DNA of 11,128 nucleotides from Bacteriovoracaceae bacterium UBA2428 (GCA_002343545.1 DDRA01000066.1:24369-35496), one strand, 5' to 3'; numbered from the stretch's first letter, positions 1 through 7,180 are shown. Translations and numbers: made by a program. Notes: a model not told the origin generated them from the sequence alone.

Positions 1-259
1 GTGGCTCTACTTTTCGATCCGCTCCAAGGAGGGAGGCCCGCCGCTCGCCGTCCGTCGCGATCCGAACCCGAGCTTCCCCTACAAGTTCCGCCTTAGCCAA
101 TCCGACGCGATGATGGCCGACACCAAACTCGAGGGCGACGTCGACGTGACCGCGCGTCTCGATCAAGACGGCGATCCGCTCAGCCGCCAAGACGGCGACG
201 CTTCGGCGAGCGTGCCGGCGAAAGTCCCGTCCTCGGGACTCAAGCTTGAGCTCAAATAG
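1..259 (+). CDS. CcmI/CycH-like cytochrome c biogenesis protein, C-terminal fragment
   Basis: The window opens inside this gene; the first whole codon starts at base 2 and the stop is TAG at 257-259, leaving 85 residues. The fragment begins WLYFSIRS and contains PPLAVRR, then FPYKFRLSQSDAMM, then DVDVTARLDQDGDPLSRQDGD. This matches the pattern of the C-terminal beta-rich domain of CcmI/CycH proteins (FARA...GPPMPLAV, then F.LDDS.AM, then V.ARISRSG...PQPGD). CcmI chaperones apocytochrome c in the periplasm and hands it to the haem lyase during type I cytochrome c maturation, usually through a TPR domain that would lie upstream of this window. The gene converges on the TPR gene that ends at 278, with 18 bases between. 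Family assignment is by remembered motif pattern only. A CcmH-type fusion or another periplasmic TPR protein with the same tail is possible. Confidence 0.65.
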   Translation, partial: WLYFSIRSKEGGPPLAVRRDPNPSFPYKFRLSQSDAMMADTKLEGDVDVTARLDQDGDPLSRQDGDASASVPAKVPSSGLKLELK

Positions 260-277
260 GCGCTTAGGTTCTGACCT

Positions 278-988
278 CTAACGGAGCATCATCTCGCGCA
301 GGAAGCCGAGGGCTTCCTTGTGATCGGGATTCACCTTAAGCACGAGCTGCCACTCGCGCTGGGCGTCGGCCGCGTGCCCGAGCTCAAAGAGAACTCGACC
401 CAACAGCGCGCGCCCGTCCGCCCAATCCGGGTACTGGTAGAGCTGTTCGCGCAAAAAGCGGACGGCATCGAGCCCGCGGTGCGCGCGATGAAAGCAGCGC
501 GCGGTCCCCAGGATGGCCGCCTGCGAAGGCGCCCAATGGTTCGAGGTCTGGAAACGCGCGGCGGCTTCGCCGAAAAGCGCGAGCTCTTCGTAGATTTTCG
601 CGGTCTCGAGCTCGCTCGTGGCGATGCGGGCGCGCTGCTCGGGATTCAGGATCGGGCCCGGATTCGGGGTGTCGCCCTTCGCGGCTTCGGTCTTTGGCGA
701 CTTGGCTTCCGGAATCGACGAGGGATGTTCGGCGAAAAAACGCTTGGCCTCTTCGTTCGCGGGATCCACATCCAAGAGGCGTCCGTAGGCGTAGGCGGCC
801 TTCGAGACTTTATTCTGCGCGAGCGTCGCGCGCGCGAGCCATTTGAAGCCCGCGGGCGTGCCGGGCAAAAGCACGATCCACTGGCGGGCCCAATGCTCCA
901 GGCGAGTCCAGTCCTTGAGCACGAGCGCCTCGCGGAGGCGCTTGGTCAGCTCCGCTTGCAGGAGCTCGCGCGAACTCTGGTTCTCCAT
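278..988 (-). CDS. Cytoplasmic TPR-repeat protein, function unknown
   Basis: The protein is 236 residues from the start chosen here. There is no signal peptide or membrane segment, so it is probably cytoplasmic. Two helical blocks look like tetratricopeptide repeats: residues about 20-86 (including AYAYGRLLDVDPANEEAKRFF) and about 125-232 (including AKIYEELALFGEAAARFQ, then ADAQREWQLVLKVNPDHKEAL). A Pro/Lys-rich linker around residues 88-115 joins them. TPRs are protein-binding scaffolds, so a partner rather than a catalytic role is expected. An in-frame ATG at 1009 overlaps the bamD stop as TGATG, but it has no Shine-Dalgarno. The ATG at 988 has GGGAGGGG two bases upstream and begins MENQSS, so I prefer it. 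The gene is last in the seven-gene reverse operon, directly after bamD. I cannot name a function. Confidence 0.85.
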   Translation of the reverse strand: MENQSSRELLQAELTKRLREALVLKDWTRLEHWARQWIVLLPGTPAGFKWLARATLAQNKVSKAAYAYGRLLDVDPANEEAKRFFAEHPSSIPEAKSPKTEAAKGDTPNPGPILNPEQRARIATSELETAKIYEELALFGEAAARFQTSNHWAPSQAAILGTARCFHRAHRGLDAVRFLREQLYQYPDWADGRALLGRVLFELGHAADAQREWQLVLKVNPDHKEALGFLREMMLR

Positions 989-990
989 CG

Positions 991-998
991 CCCCTCCC
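991..998 (-). promoter_or_regulatory. Ribosome binding site deciding the TPR gene start
   Basis: On the reverse strand GGGAGGGG lies two bases before the ATG at 988. The competing ATG at 1009 is preceded by a stretch with no purine-rich core. This supports start 988 over 1009, although coupled initiation at the TGATG overlap cannot be excluded. Confidence 0.55.
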
Positions 999-1008
999 GC
1001 CGATCGCA

Positions 1009-1683
1009 TCAGTTCTTCGTGGACGCTTCGGAAGCCTTGGCCAGCGCGCGGTCGGCTTCTTCGAAGACGTTCTTCATCTGCTCGACGGAGCGCAGGTCGG
1101 CGTAGACGCCGACCAAGGCTTTCCAGCGGCCCACGGAGGCTTGGTCAAAACCCTTCTTCGCGTAGAAGCGGGCGATGTAGGCTTCCTTCTCGGCGAGCTT
1201 GACCCGTGCCTTCACGACGAGTTCCTTGGCCTGCGCCGCGAAGGGCGACGAGGCGTAGCGGGTCGTGGCGATCTCCGCGGCGCGCAGGGCCTCGGCCGCC
1301 GGCGTCTGATCGCGGGCGACGACGTCGGGCGCGTCGTTCAGGTAGGAAAGCGCGCGGCGGTACTGCGCGTAGGGAGCCTCGGCATGCGTCGGGTAGAGCT
1401 CGACGAAAACGCCGTAGGCGGCCGCGGCTTCGGTAAAGCTTTCCTGCTCGAAGTAGATGTCGGCCGTGCGCAGTTCGGCGAGCGGCGCGAACTTCGACTG
1501 GGGAAAGCGACGACGGATCTCTCCGACGTACTCGAGGGCTTCGATAAAGCGCCCCTTCTCGATGTTCTTCACGCCTTCGGTGTAGAGAATCTCGGGATTC
1601 TCGACGCTCTTCACGTCGATGCTCGAGCAGGCGTTAAGAAAACCGAGACCGGTCGTCAGGAGATAAAAAGCAATGCGACGCAT
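1009..1683 (-). CDS. bamD: BamD, outer membrane protein assembly lipoprotein
   Basis: BamD is a lipoprotein of the BAM complex that, with BamA, folds beta-barrel proteins into the outer membrane; it works on the periplasmic face. The 224-residue product starts with a lipoprotein signal, MRRIAFYLLTTGLGFLNAC, with lipobox LNAC and the acylated Cys at 19. TPR-like repeats follow in the BamD pattern: YTEGVKNIEKGRFIEALEYV with RRRFPQSKFAPLAEL (residues 34-71), FTEAAAAYGVFVELYPTH then YAQYRRALSYL (83-115), and a C-terminal block with AEKEAYIARFYAKKGFDQAS (164-183), equivalent to the family's E..VA.YY...GAY.AA. It is slightly shorter than the roughly 245 residues of the E. coli protein. The gene follows rluB by 40 bases and its stop abuts the TPR gene. 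The Shine-Dalgarno is weak, but the lipoprotein signal fixes the start. Confidence is high. Confidence 0.92.
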   Translation of the reverse strand: MRRIAFYLLTTGLGFLNACSSIDVKSVENPEILYTEGVKNIEKGRFIEALEYVGEIRRRFPQSKFAPLAELRTADIYFEQESFTEAAAAYGVFVELYPTHAEAPYAQYRRALSYLNDAPDVVARDQTPAAEALRAAEIATTRYASSPFAAQAKELVVKARVKLAEKEAYIARFYAKKGFDQASVGRWKALVGVYADLRSVEQMKNVFEEADRALAKASEASTKN

Positions 1684-1723
1684 CGGAAACGAGCTTAGCC
1701 CCGCGTTCCTCCGCAGGCAATCG

Positions 1724-2500
1724 CTAGGCCATACCGACGAGCTTAAGGAGGGCTTTGATCTCGTCGGGGTTCAGGTAACGGGCTTCGCCGCGCTGGAGAC
1801 CCTTGATCGAGATGGGGCCGAACTTCTCGCGTACGAGCTTGTCGACCGGGCGGCCCACGGCTTCGAAAGCCTTTCGGACCATCCGGTTACGGGTCTCCGT
1901 CGTCGTGGCGCGGATCCATTGCTTTCCTTCGGACGGATCGAGCCGGAGGATCTGCATGGGCTTGGTCTTGGTGTCTTCGACGCTTACGCCGAAGCCCAGT
2001 CGCTTCATGCGCATCTCGTCGATCGTGTTGTCGATCTTGACCTTGTACTCTTTCGGGATCTCGTACTTGCCCAGCATGAGCCGGCGCGAGAGCTCGCCGT
2101 CGTTCGTGACGAGCACGAGCCCTTCGGCGTCCTTGTCGAGACGGCCGACGGGGAAAACGCGCTCCTTCACGTTCGGGATGAGCTCGAAGATCGTGCCTTC
2201 GACGGCCTTGGGGTCGTCGGAGCGGGTCGTGAGCATTTCGCGAGGTTTGAAGATCGCGAGCACGATGCGATCGGGCGCGTGGTCGACCTGCAGGAGCTTG
2301 CCGCGGACCTTGACGTGGTCTTTGCCGGGAATGGCTTTGTCGCCGAGCTTGGCTTCCTTGCCGTTCAGCGTGACTTCGCCGTCTTCGATGAGGCGCTCGG
2401 CCTCACGGCGGGAGCAGATGCCGAGGTCCGCGATGATCTTTTGGATCCGCACGGGTTCGGAGGATTGGCCGAGTTTCGATGAATTCTTTTTCGTGGGCAT
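1724..2500 (-). CDS. rluB: RluB/RsuA-family 23S rRNA pseudouridine synthase
   Basis: This cytoplasmic enzyme isomerises a uridine in rRNA to pseudouridine; members next to scpB are normally RluB types acting on 23S rRNA near position 2605. The product is 258 residues. An S4 RNA-binding domain lies at residues 17-64 (RIQKIIADLGICSRREAERLI, then DGEVTLNGK). The synthase domain follows with FKPREMLTT (84-92) and the catalytic motif GRLDKDAEGL (119-128), where D122 is the expected nucleophile. TNDGEL and a late ETRNRMVRKAFEAVGRPV correspond to the family's E.RNRQVRRMFEA.G..V. The order scpA, scpB, rluB is a widely conserved cluster. The Shine-Dalgarno before the ATG at 2500 is weak. RluB rather than RsuA or RluE is inferred from context; the superfamily is certain. 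Confidence 0.93.
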   Translation of the reverse strand: MPTKKNSSKLGQSSEPVRIQKIIADLGICSRREAERLIEDGEVTLNGKEAKLGDKAIPGKDHVKVRGKLLQVDHAPDRIVLAIFKPREMLTTRSDDPKAVEGTIFELIPNVKERVFPVGRLDKDAEGLVLVTNDGELSRRLMLGKYEIPKEYKVKIDNTIDEMRMKRLGFGVSVEDTKTKPMQILRLDPSEGKQWIRATTTETRNRMVRKAFEAVGRPVDKLVREKFGPISIKGLQRGEARYLNPDEIKALLKLVGMA

Positions 2501-2526
2501 GAAATCTTTTTAATTCCGCGGAGGCC

Positions 2527-3660
2527 TTAAGCCTTCGCTTCGGGTTCCGCCGCGCCGAAATCCGGCGTCTCGAAGCGGTCTTCGGCGGGCTCGTCGAAGG
2601 CGCCGCGATCCGGTTCGGCCGAGAGCGGGCTGGGGCGGTCAAAGAAGGCCGCGTCGGCGCCCGTAGCGCCCACGCCGCCGTCGGCGGCCAAGACGAGGGG
2701 ATTGCCTTCGCCGCCCGGTGCCGCGTCGGCGTCCGGACCGAGCTCGCGCACGAACTCGTCCACGGCCGGCATGTCGTCGAGCGAGTTCAGGCTGAAGACC
2801 TCGAGAAAGTACGACGTCGTCCCGTAGATCATCGGGCGTCCGGGCGTTTCGGCGTGGCCGAGCGAGCGGACGAGGTTCTTCTCGAGCAATCCCTTCATGA
2901 GGTGACCCGAATCCGTGCCGCGAACGGCGTCGATCTCGGAGCGCGTGACGGGCTGCTTGTAGGCGACGATCGCGAGGACCTCGAGGGCCGAAGTGCCAAG
3001 CTTGGCCGGCTTGTCCTCGAGAATGCGCTGGAGAAGGTCGGATTGCTTGGGGTTGCTGCGCAGTTGGTAGCCGCCCGCGACCTTCACGAGCTGGAAGCCC
3101 GAGTTCTCGTACTTCTGTTCGAGGCTCTTCAGCACGTCTCCGAGCTGCGAGAGATCGTAGTTGAAATGGTTGAGCGCGTTCTTCATGCGCTGGAGCGAAA
3201 TGGGACGCGTCGAAGCGAAGACGAGCGACTCGACGGCTTGCTCGATCTCGCCGAAGTCCGTGATCTTGGTCGTGTCGACGGCCGGAGCGTCCGCCGCGGC
3301 TTCGGCGGCGACCGTAGCTTCTACTTCGCTCGCGGCTTCCGTGTTTTCGCCTTGGGCTTCGAGAGTCTCATCCGCGACGGCGTCGGTGTTTTCGGCTTCG
3401 ACGTCGACGGAAGCTTCCGCTTCGAGCGTTTGCACGGCTTCGGTCGTTTCGACGGAATCCGTGGTTTCGACCGACTCGGTCGTCTCGACGGCTTCCAGGG
3501 TCGTCTCCACCGTCTCGGCGGCGCTTTCGACCGGCATTTCCTCGTTCACGGTTTCGGGACTTTCGGTGCGGGTTTGCGCGAAAGCGCGAGCCAGGGCCGC
3601 CGAAACGTTCGGGGCCTCCGTATTCGTAGCTTCGGGGGCGGATTTCTTCTTACGTGCCAT
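2527..3660 (-). CDS. scpB: ScpB, segregation and condensation protein B, with acidic extensions
   Basis: ScpB dimers bind the kleisin ScpA and with SMC form the condensin-like complex that organises and separates chromosomes. The core, residues about 135-298, has two winged-helix domains. The recognisable strings are EIEQAVESLVFAS, GGYQLRSNP, SALEVLAIVAYKQPVTRSEIDAVRG, ETPGRPMIYGTT and FSLNSLDDMP, all close to the family consensus. The protein is 377 residues, well above the usual 180-220. The excess is an N-terminal Glu/Thr/Val/Ala-rich extension of about 130 residues with a repeated VETT unit, plus a Pro/Gly/Asp-rich tail from about 300. The ATG at 3660 has GGGAG ten bases upstream, inside the end of scpA, and only six bases separate the genes. 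The basic start MARKKKS supports this start. Function is confident; the role of the extensions is unknown. Confidence 0.95.
   Translation of the reverse strand: MARKKKSAPEATNTEAPNVSAALARAFAQTRTESPETVNEEMPVESAAETVETTLEAVETTESVETTDSVETTEAVQTLEAEASVDVEAENTDAVADETLEAQGENTEAASEVEATVAAEAAADAPAVDTTKITDFGEIEQAVESLVFASTRPISLQRMKNALNHFNYDLSQLGDVLKSLEQKYENSGFQLVKVAGGYQLRSNPKQSDLLQRILEDKPAKLGTSALEVLAIVAYKQPVTRSEIDAVRGTDSGHLMKGLLEKNLVRSLGHAETPGRPMIYGTTSYFLEVFSLNSLDDMPAVDEFVRELGPDADAAPGGEGNPLVLAADGGVGATGADAAFFDRPSPLSAEPDRGAFDEPAEDRFETPDFGAAEPEAKA
3421..3510 (-). repeat. VETT-repeat tract in scpB
   Basis: ScpB residues 51-80 contain the unit VETT four times, at 51, 58, 64 and 70, spaced 7, 6 and 6 residues with variable spacers (LEA, ES, DS, EA). 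At the DNA level the forward strand shows imperfect copies of a GGTCGTTTCGACGG-like unit. The tract lies in a longer acidic low-complexity region. Short tandem units of this kind can expand or contract. Confidence 0.7.
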
Positions 3661-3666
3661 GACTGC

Positions 3667-4506
3667 TTACTCCCAACTCAGGCCGTGGACTCGCTTGGCG
3701 TGATCGAGCTCCGAGGGATCGACGCGCCGGTGGACTTCGATCGGACCGAAGATGCGGTCTTGGTCGATCGCGGTCATTTGGAGACGCGACATCTCGAGGA
3801 CGCCGAGGAACATGGAAATGAGCTCCTGCGGGCGGTGAACCTGCGGCAAGAGCCTTTGGAAACTGATGTGTTCTTGGACTTTCAGCTCGTCCACGATCTT
3901 CGCGATGCACGACGAGATCGGGGTTTCGTCCACGAAGACTTCGTGCACGTAGGTCTTCCGGCGGCTGATGAGCGCGCGGTAAGCCTCGACGAGCTGGAAG
4001 GGGTTCGTGAGCGCGACTTCGGGCTCGATGCCCGCCTCGAGCTCTTCCACGCCGTTGTTGCGGCAAGGATAGAAATCGCGGAAAAGCCGCGGGCGGCGCG
4101 AGAGATCCATGGCCAGCTCTTTGTAGTTCTTGAGCTCGATGAGACGACGGATGAGCTGAGCGCGCGGGTCGGGTCCGGTCGCCTCGGGTTTGGCCTCTTG
4201 CGGGACGATGACCTGGCTCTTGAGGTAGGTCAGCGTGGCGGCCATGACGAGGTACTCGGCCGCGAGGTCGAGGTTCATCTCGCGCATGTAGTCCAAATAG
4301 AGGAGGTACTGCTTCGTGATCTTCGCGATGGGAAGATTCAGAATGTCCAACTCTTGCGCCTTGATAAGGTGCAGCAAAAGGTCCATCGGCCCTTCAAATT
4401 CGGGCAGTTGGACTTTGCAGTCGATCAAGACGGACGCGCCGCGTTTTAAAAAAGGTAAAGCCTCTCCCTGACTCACCCGGCCGGGTTTAGCAGCAATCCG
4501 CCCCAA
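3667..4506 (-). CDS. scpA: ScpA, segregation and condensation protein A (kleisin)
   Basis: ScpA is the kleisin bridging the SMC heads and binding ScpB, in the cytoplasm on the nucleoid. The family signature FEGPMDLLLHLIKAQELDI is at residues 37-55. LAAEYLVMAATLTYLKSQ follows at 81-98, and a C-terminal winged helix carries SMFLGVLEMSRLQ then FGPIEV (231-258). Total length from the longest start is 279, near the family norm of about 250-280. The start is uncertain: the longest frame begins with TTG at 4506, an alternative is GTG at 4476 (VSQGEAL), and TTG at 4428 would give a start close to the conserved domain. None has a clear Shine-Dalgarno. The gene lies 24 bases after the lipoprotein gene and six before scpB. 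Identity is high confidence; start confidence is low. Confidence 0.93.
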   Translation of the reverse strand: MGRIAAKPGRVSQGEALPFLKRGASVLIDCKVQLPEFEGPMDLLLHLIKAQELDILNLPIAKITKQYLLYLDYMREMNLDLAAEYLVMAATLTYLKSQVIVPQEAKPEATGPDPRAQLIRRLIELKNYKELAMDLSRRPRLFRDFYPCRNNGVEELEAGIEPEVALTNPFQLVEAYRALISRRKTYVHEVFVDETPISSCIAKIVDELKVQEHISFQRLLPQVHRPQELISMFLGVLEMSRLQMTAIDQDRIFGPIEVHRRVDPSELDHAKRVHGLSWE

Positions 4507-4530
4507 ACTCTAGGCCGGATCTGGAAGGGA

Positions 4531-5259
4531 CTAGGGGCTCAAAGTGACCTTGGCGTGAAGGGAGCAAAAAGTGGCTTCGGCGCTACCACCGGCGGAGCTG
4601 AGCTGAGACGGGGTCGAACTTCGGTTACGGCAGACTTTGATTGTGATTTCGCTTCCCGCCGTGGCATCGACCAGCTCCTCGCTGCTTCGCAAGGTGCAAA
4701 CGCCGCCGTCGCAGCTTCGACTTCCCGTTCTGGAAAGCGTCGAGCCGCCGGAAGAGACCGTATAGGAATACTCCGCCCTCAGCTTTTCGGAGCCGCCCAG
4801 GGGAGCGGTGGTGGGGGTGAAAGTCAGCGACTGGCCGTTTGGGGAAGTCGCGGCGAGTGAGAGATTGACGGCATCCGGGAAAGCAATCTCGTTCGTGAAG
4901 ACTTTCCCCGTCGTGTCCGTGTAGGCGAAGGTCACGGCGGTCGGCGGTGAGGCGAGGCCGAAGGTCGCCGTCGTCCCGTCGAGTTCGTAGACGACGGTGT
5001 TTAAAAGCGAGGTCGCCGCGCTCATCGTCTTGCCCAGGACCGTGACTCCGGCGCTACCGTCGAGCTCGATATACGTGCCCGTGCTGCCCTCGAATTGGAA
5101 AACCGCGTCGTTTTCGACGGTCTGGGTCTCCGCGAAGTAAGTCGTTCGGTACGTCGCGTAAATGCGATCCGCGTTCACGTCGCTCGCTCGCCCTTTAGCG
5201 CAGGCGGAAAGCAGACCCAAAGAGCCGAGGACGAGGAACGCGCTCGTCGGGTGTTTCAT
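4531..5259 (-). CDS. Putative lipoprotein, function unknown
   Basis: I do not recognise this protein. It is 242 residues from the ATG at 5259, with a clear lipoprotein signal MKHPTSAFLVLGSLGLLSAC (lipobox LSAC, Cys 20). A longer in-frame start at 5295 would add 12 residues ahead of the signal and lies inside the protease gene, so I reject it. After the Cys the sequence is rich in Ser, Thr, Gly and Val with alternating polar and hydrophobic residues, suggesting an all-beta domain. Four Cys in the last third (SCDGGVC, then VCRNRS and TFCSLH) could form two disulfides. It is probably anchored in the periplasm or outer membrane. It starts four bases after the M50 protease stop and ends 24 before scpA, so it is an operon member. 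In relatives as I recall them, trpS often occupies this place. Confidence 0.8.
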   Translation of the reverse strand: MKHPTSAFLVLGSLGLLSACAKGRASDVNADRIYATYRTTYFAETQTVENDAVFQFEGSTGTYIELDGSAGVTVLGKTMSAATSLLNTVVYELDGTTATFGLASPPTAVTFAYTDTTGKVFTNEIAFPDAVNLSLAATSPNGQSLTFTPTTAPLGGSEKLRAEYSYTVSSGGSTLSRTGSRSCDGGVCTLRSSEELVDATAGSEITIKVCRNRSSTPSQLSSAGGSAEATFCSLHAKVTLSP

Positions 5260-5263
5260 GCGC

Positions 5264-5944
5264 CTAGAATACGGTGAGGCCGATCGGAATTCCAAGTCCC
5301 TTATAGAGAGCGAATTTTGTCAGAAGGACCGGGATGGCGAGAACTCGCAGCATGCCCGTGAGCATCATCAAAATCAGGATCCATTGGCCGTACTGGGCCC
5401 AGCCCTCGATCTTGAGGGCCGTCGGGGTCGAAACGACGCCCTGGACGATGCGGAAACCATCCAAGGGGGGAACGGGGAGCAAATTGAAGTAGGCCAAGAA
5501 GAGGTTGAGCATGACGGCCATCTCGAGCAGCTCGGCGGCGGCGCGCGCCGTTCCTTGCTCGGGAATACCTTGGTGAACGAGAACGGCCAGGATCGCGGTC
5601 GAAACGGCGGCCAAGAAGATGTTCGAGAGCGGCCCGGCCGCGGCGACGATCGCCATGTGGCCGAGCGGCTTGCGGAAGTTTCGCGCGTCGACCGGCACCG
5701 GGTTCGCCCAACCGAAAAGAAAGGGGCTGCCGATCGCGATCGAAATGGCCGGGAAGATGACCGTGCCGAACCAAGAAATATGAACCATGGGATCCATCGT
5801 CAGGCGTCCCATGAGCCGCGCCGTCGGGTCGCCGAACTTGGCGGCCGTCCAAGCGTGGGCGAACTCGTGGAAGCTCAGGCAAAGGATGAAAACCGGGATG
5901 AAAAGCAAAAGTTGCCGGACGACTTCCGGGATCTCGAAGGTCAT
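5264..5944 (-). CDS. M50-family site-2 protease (intramembrane zinc metalloprotease)
   Basis: Site-2 proteases cut transmembrane segments within the inner membrane. The 226-residue product has the zinc motif HEFAH at residues 26-30, within the first membrane helix, and the second motif NLLPVPPLDG at 154-163, where D162 is the third zinc ligand. Hydrophobic segments lie at about 10-30, 58-78, 96-123, 141-160 and 185-208. WANPVPVD at 79-86 and AAAGPLSN at 101-108 are typical of the short, PDZ-less bacterial group that includes the SpoIVFB-like and YwhC-like proteins. Length is normal for that group. The ATG at 5944 has AGGA a few bases upstream. It is the first gene of the seven-gene reverse operon and its stop is four bases before the lipoprotein start. 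The substrate is unknown, and nothing here shows an anti-sigma factor. Confidence 0.93.
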   Translation of the reverse strand: MTFEIPEVVRQLLLFIPVFILCLSFHEFAHAWTAAKFGDPTARLMGRLTMDPMVHISWFGTVIFPAISIAIGSPFLFGWANPVPVDARNFRKPLGHMAIVAAAGPLSNIFLAAVSTAILAVLVHQGIPEQGTARAAAELLEMAVMLNLFLAYFNLLPVPPLDGFRIVQGVVSTPTALKIEGWAQYGQWILILMMLTGMLRVLAIPVLLTKFALYKGLGIPIGLTVF

Positions 5945-6011
5945 GGATCCTATCTAACAGCCCCACTTGAAAGTCCCAAGGTGAAAGCTCATTCTGTAAA
6001 ACGTGGATCCG
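5945..6011. promoter_or_regulatory. Divergent promoter region between the M50 operon and the pilT-like gene
   Basis: These 67 bases separate two genes read outwards, so both promoters must lie here or just inside the genes. Forward-strand TTGAAA at about 5968 resembles a -35 box, but the matching -10 is poor. On the reverse strand a TTGGGA with a weak TAGATA 17 bases later could drive the operon. GGATCC palindromes lie near both ends (5945-5950 and 6005-6010). No terminator is visible or expected. The assignment is by position more than by boxes. Confidence 0.4.
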
Positions 6012-7088
6012 ATGGTGGCGCGTTTCGAAGAGATCTTGCGCCGAGCGGTCCAGCACGGGGCTTCCGATATCCATCTGAAGACGGGTTTGCCGCCGATCGT
6101 GCGAATCAAGGACGTGCTGCAGCTCCTTTCCAAGAAAGACGCGGCGCTGACGCCGGCGGAACTTTCGAACCTCGCCAAAAACATCGTTCCCCCGCGCTTT
6201 CAGGATCAACTCGCCCAAGGCAAAGAGGTCGACATGGCCTACAGCCTTTCCGGGGTGGGACGCTTTCGCCTGAACCTCTTCCGGCACCGGGGGCAGCTCG
6301 GCATTATCTGTCGCTTCATTCCCTTCGATATCCGCTCCATCGAAGAGCTCGGGCTTCCCTCGGTCCTGAGCCAGATCGCCACGCGTCCGCGCGGCCTCGT
6401 GCTCGTCACGGGACCCGCCGGCAGCGGCAAGACCACGACGCTCGCCGCGCTCCTGAACGAATGGAACACGACGAAGGGCGGCCACATCGTGACGATCGAG
6501 GACCCGGTCGAGTGCCTGATCCGCGATCGCCGCGCCGTCATCACCCAGCGCGAGATCGGCATCGATACGGAGGACTTCGCGAGCGGGTTGCGTAACTCCC
6601 TACGTCAAGATCCTGACGTCATCATGATCGGCGAGACGCGGGACCGTGAGACGGCGTGGGCCGCGATGACGGCGGCCGAGACCGGTCACCTCGTCCTGAC
6701 GACCTTGCATACTCGCGACGCCATCGATTCCGTGAACCGCATGCTTGGCTTCTTCGAGCCCGAGACGCATTCTCAGGTTCGCAGCCTCTTCTCCTCGGTC
6801 CTCGTGGCGGTCGTCAGCCAGCGCCTCGTCCCCCACGCGGAAAGCGGCAAGCTCGTGGCCGCCGCCGAGATCCTCGTGAATACGCCCCGTGTTCGCGACT
6901 GCCTCTTGGATCCATCGCGACACGCCGAGATCCAAGAATGCCTGCAAGAAGGCGAGAACTACGGCATGCGGACTTTCGACCAGGATCTCATGCGTTTGCT
7001 CTCGGAAGGCCAGATCTCGCGCGAAACGGCGCTTCAGTTCGCGAGCGGAGCCTCGGATTTCGAGCTTCGGCTCCGCGGCGTCACGTAG
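6012..7088 (+). CDS. pilT: PilT-like twitching motility ATPase
   Basis: PilT hexamers at the inner membrane hydrolyse ATP to depolymerise type IV pili. From the ATG at 6012 the product is 358 residues. In order: an N-terminal domain with ASDIHLKTGLPP (17-28); Walker A GPAGSGKTT (134-142); Asp box HIVTIEDPVE (158-167); Walker B DVIMIGE ending in catalytic Glu 208, followed by TRDRETA; and His box GHLVLTTLHTRDA (225-237). The C-terminal region ends with YGMRTFDQDL and a helical tail. A GTG at 6003 adds three residues, but the ATG has TGGA four bases upstream and gives the usual family N-terminus. The segment matching PilT's AIRNLIRE motif reads RVRDCLLD, which departs from the motif tied to retraction. 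It could be a PilU-like paralogue. No pilus genes flank it. Family confidence is high, exact paralogue moderate. Confidence 0.9.
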   Translation: MVARFEEILRRAVQHGASDIHLKTGLPPIVRIKDVLQLLSKKDAALTPAELSNLAKNIVPPRFQDQLAQGKEVDMAYSLSGVGRFRLNLFRHRGQLGIICRFIPFDIRSIEELGLPSVLSQIATRPRGLVLVTGPAGSGKTTTLAALLNEWNTTKGGHIVTIEDPVECLIRDRRAVITQREIGIDTEDFASGLRNSLRQDPDVIMIGETRDRETAWAAMTAAETGHLVLTTLHTRDAIDSVNRMLGFFEPETHSQVRSLFSSVLVAVVSQRLVPHAESGKLVAAAEILVNTPRVRDCLLDPSRHAEIQECLQEGENYGMRTFDQDLMRLLSEGQISRETALQFASGASDFELRLRGVT

Positions 7089-7180
7089 ACGAAAGTCCTT
7101 TTGATTCCACTCTTTGGTCGCGCGTCGAAAACTTGACGGACGAGAATTCGCGCGCCCGAAAAAACTTCTTCACGCAACGC

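Noticed and set aside
264..281. TTAGGT...ACCTCTAA as a terminator between the first two convergent genes
   Set aside because: Only four clean base pairs, bulges beyond, and no T tract.
320..1105. A 261-codon forward open frame
   Set aside because: It is antisense to the TPR gene and the end of bamD; the Arg/Gly-rich composition is that of a shadow frame.
2854..4449. A 531-codon forward open frame
   Set aside because: It lies antisense to scpB and scpA, which match strong families. Its Arg/Leu/Asp/Gly-rich product is typical of an antisense frame in GC-rich coding DNA.
5945..6010. GGATCC at both ends of the divergent region, considered as an operator pair
   Set aside because: Six-base palindromes are common at this composition and nothing else is symmetric between them.
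5301..6485. A 394-codon reverse open frame
   Set aside because: It overlaps the M50 protease out of frame and the pilT-like gene in antisense; both of those are clearly real.
5162..6595. A 477-codon forward open frame crossing the intergenic region
   Set aside because: It runs antisense to the M50 protease and then out of frame over the pilT-like gene. Composition is low-complexity and no ribosome site or family pattern is seen.
7089..7180. GCGCG/CGCGC pairing after the pilT-like gene, considered as a terminator
   Set aside because: The arms are short, far apart and can pair in several weak ways; no T tract follows.
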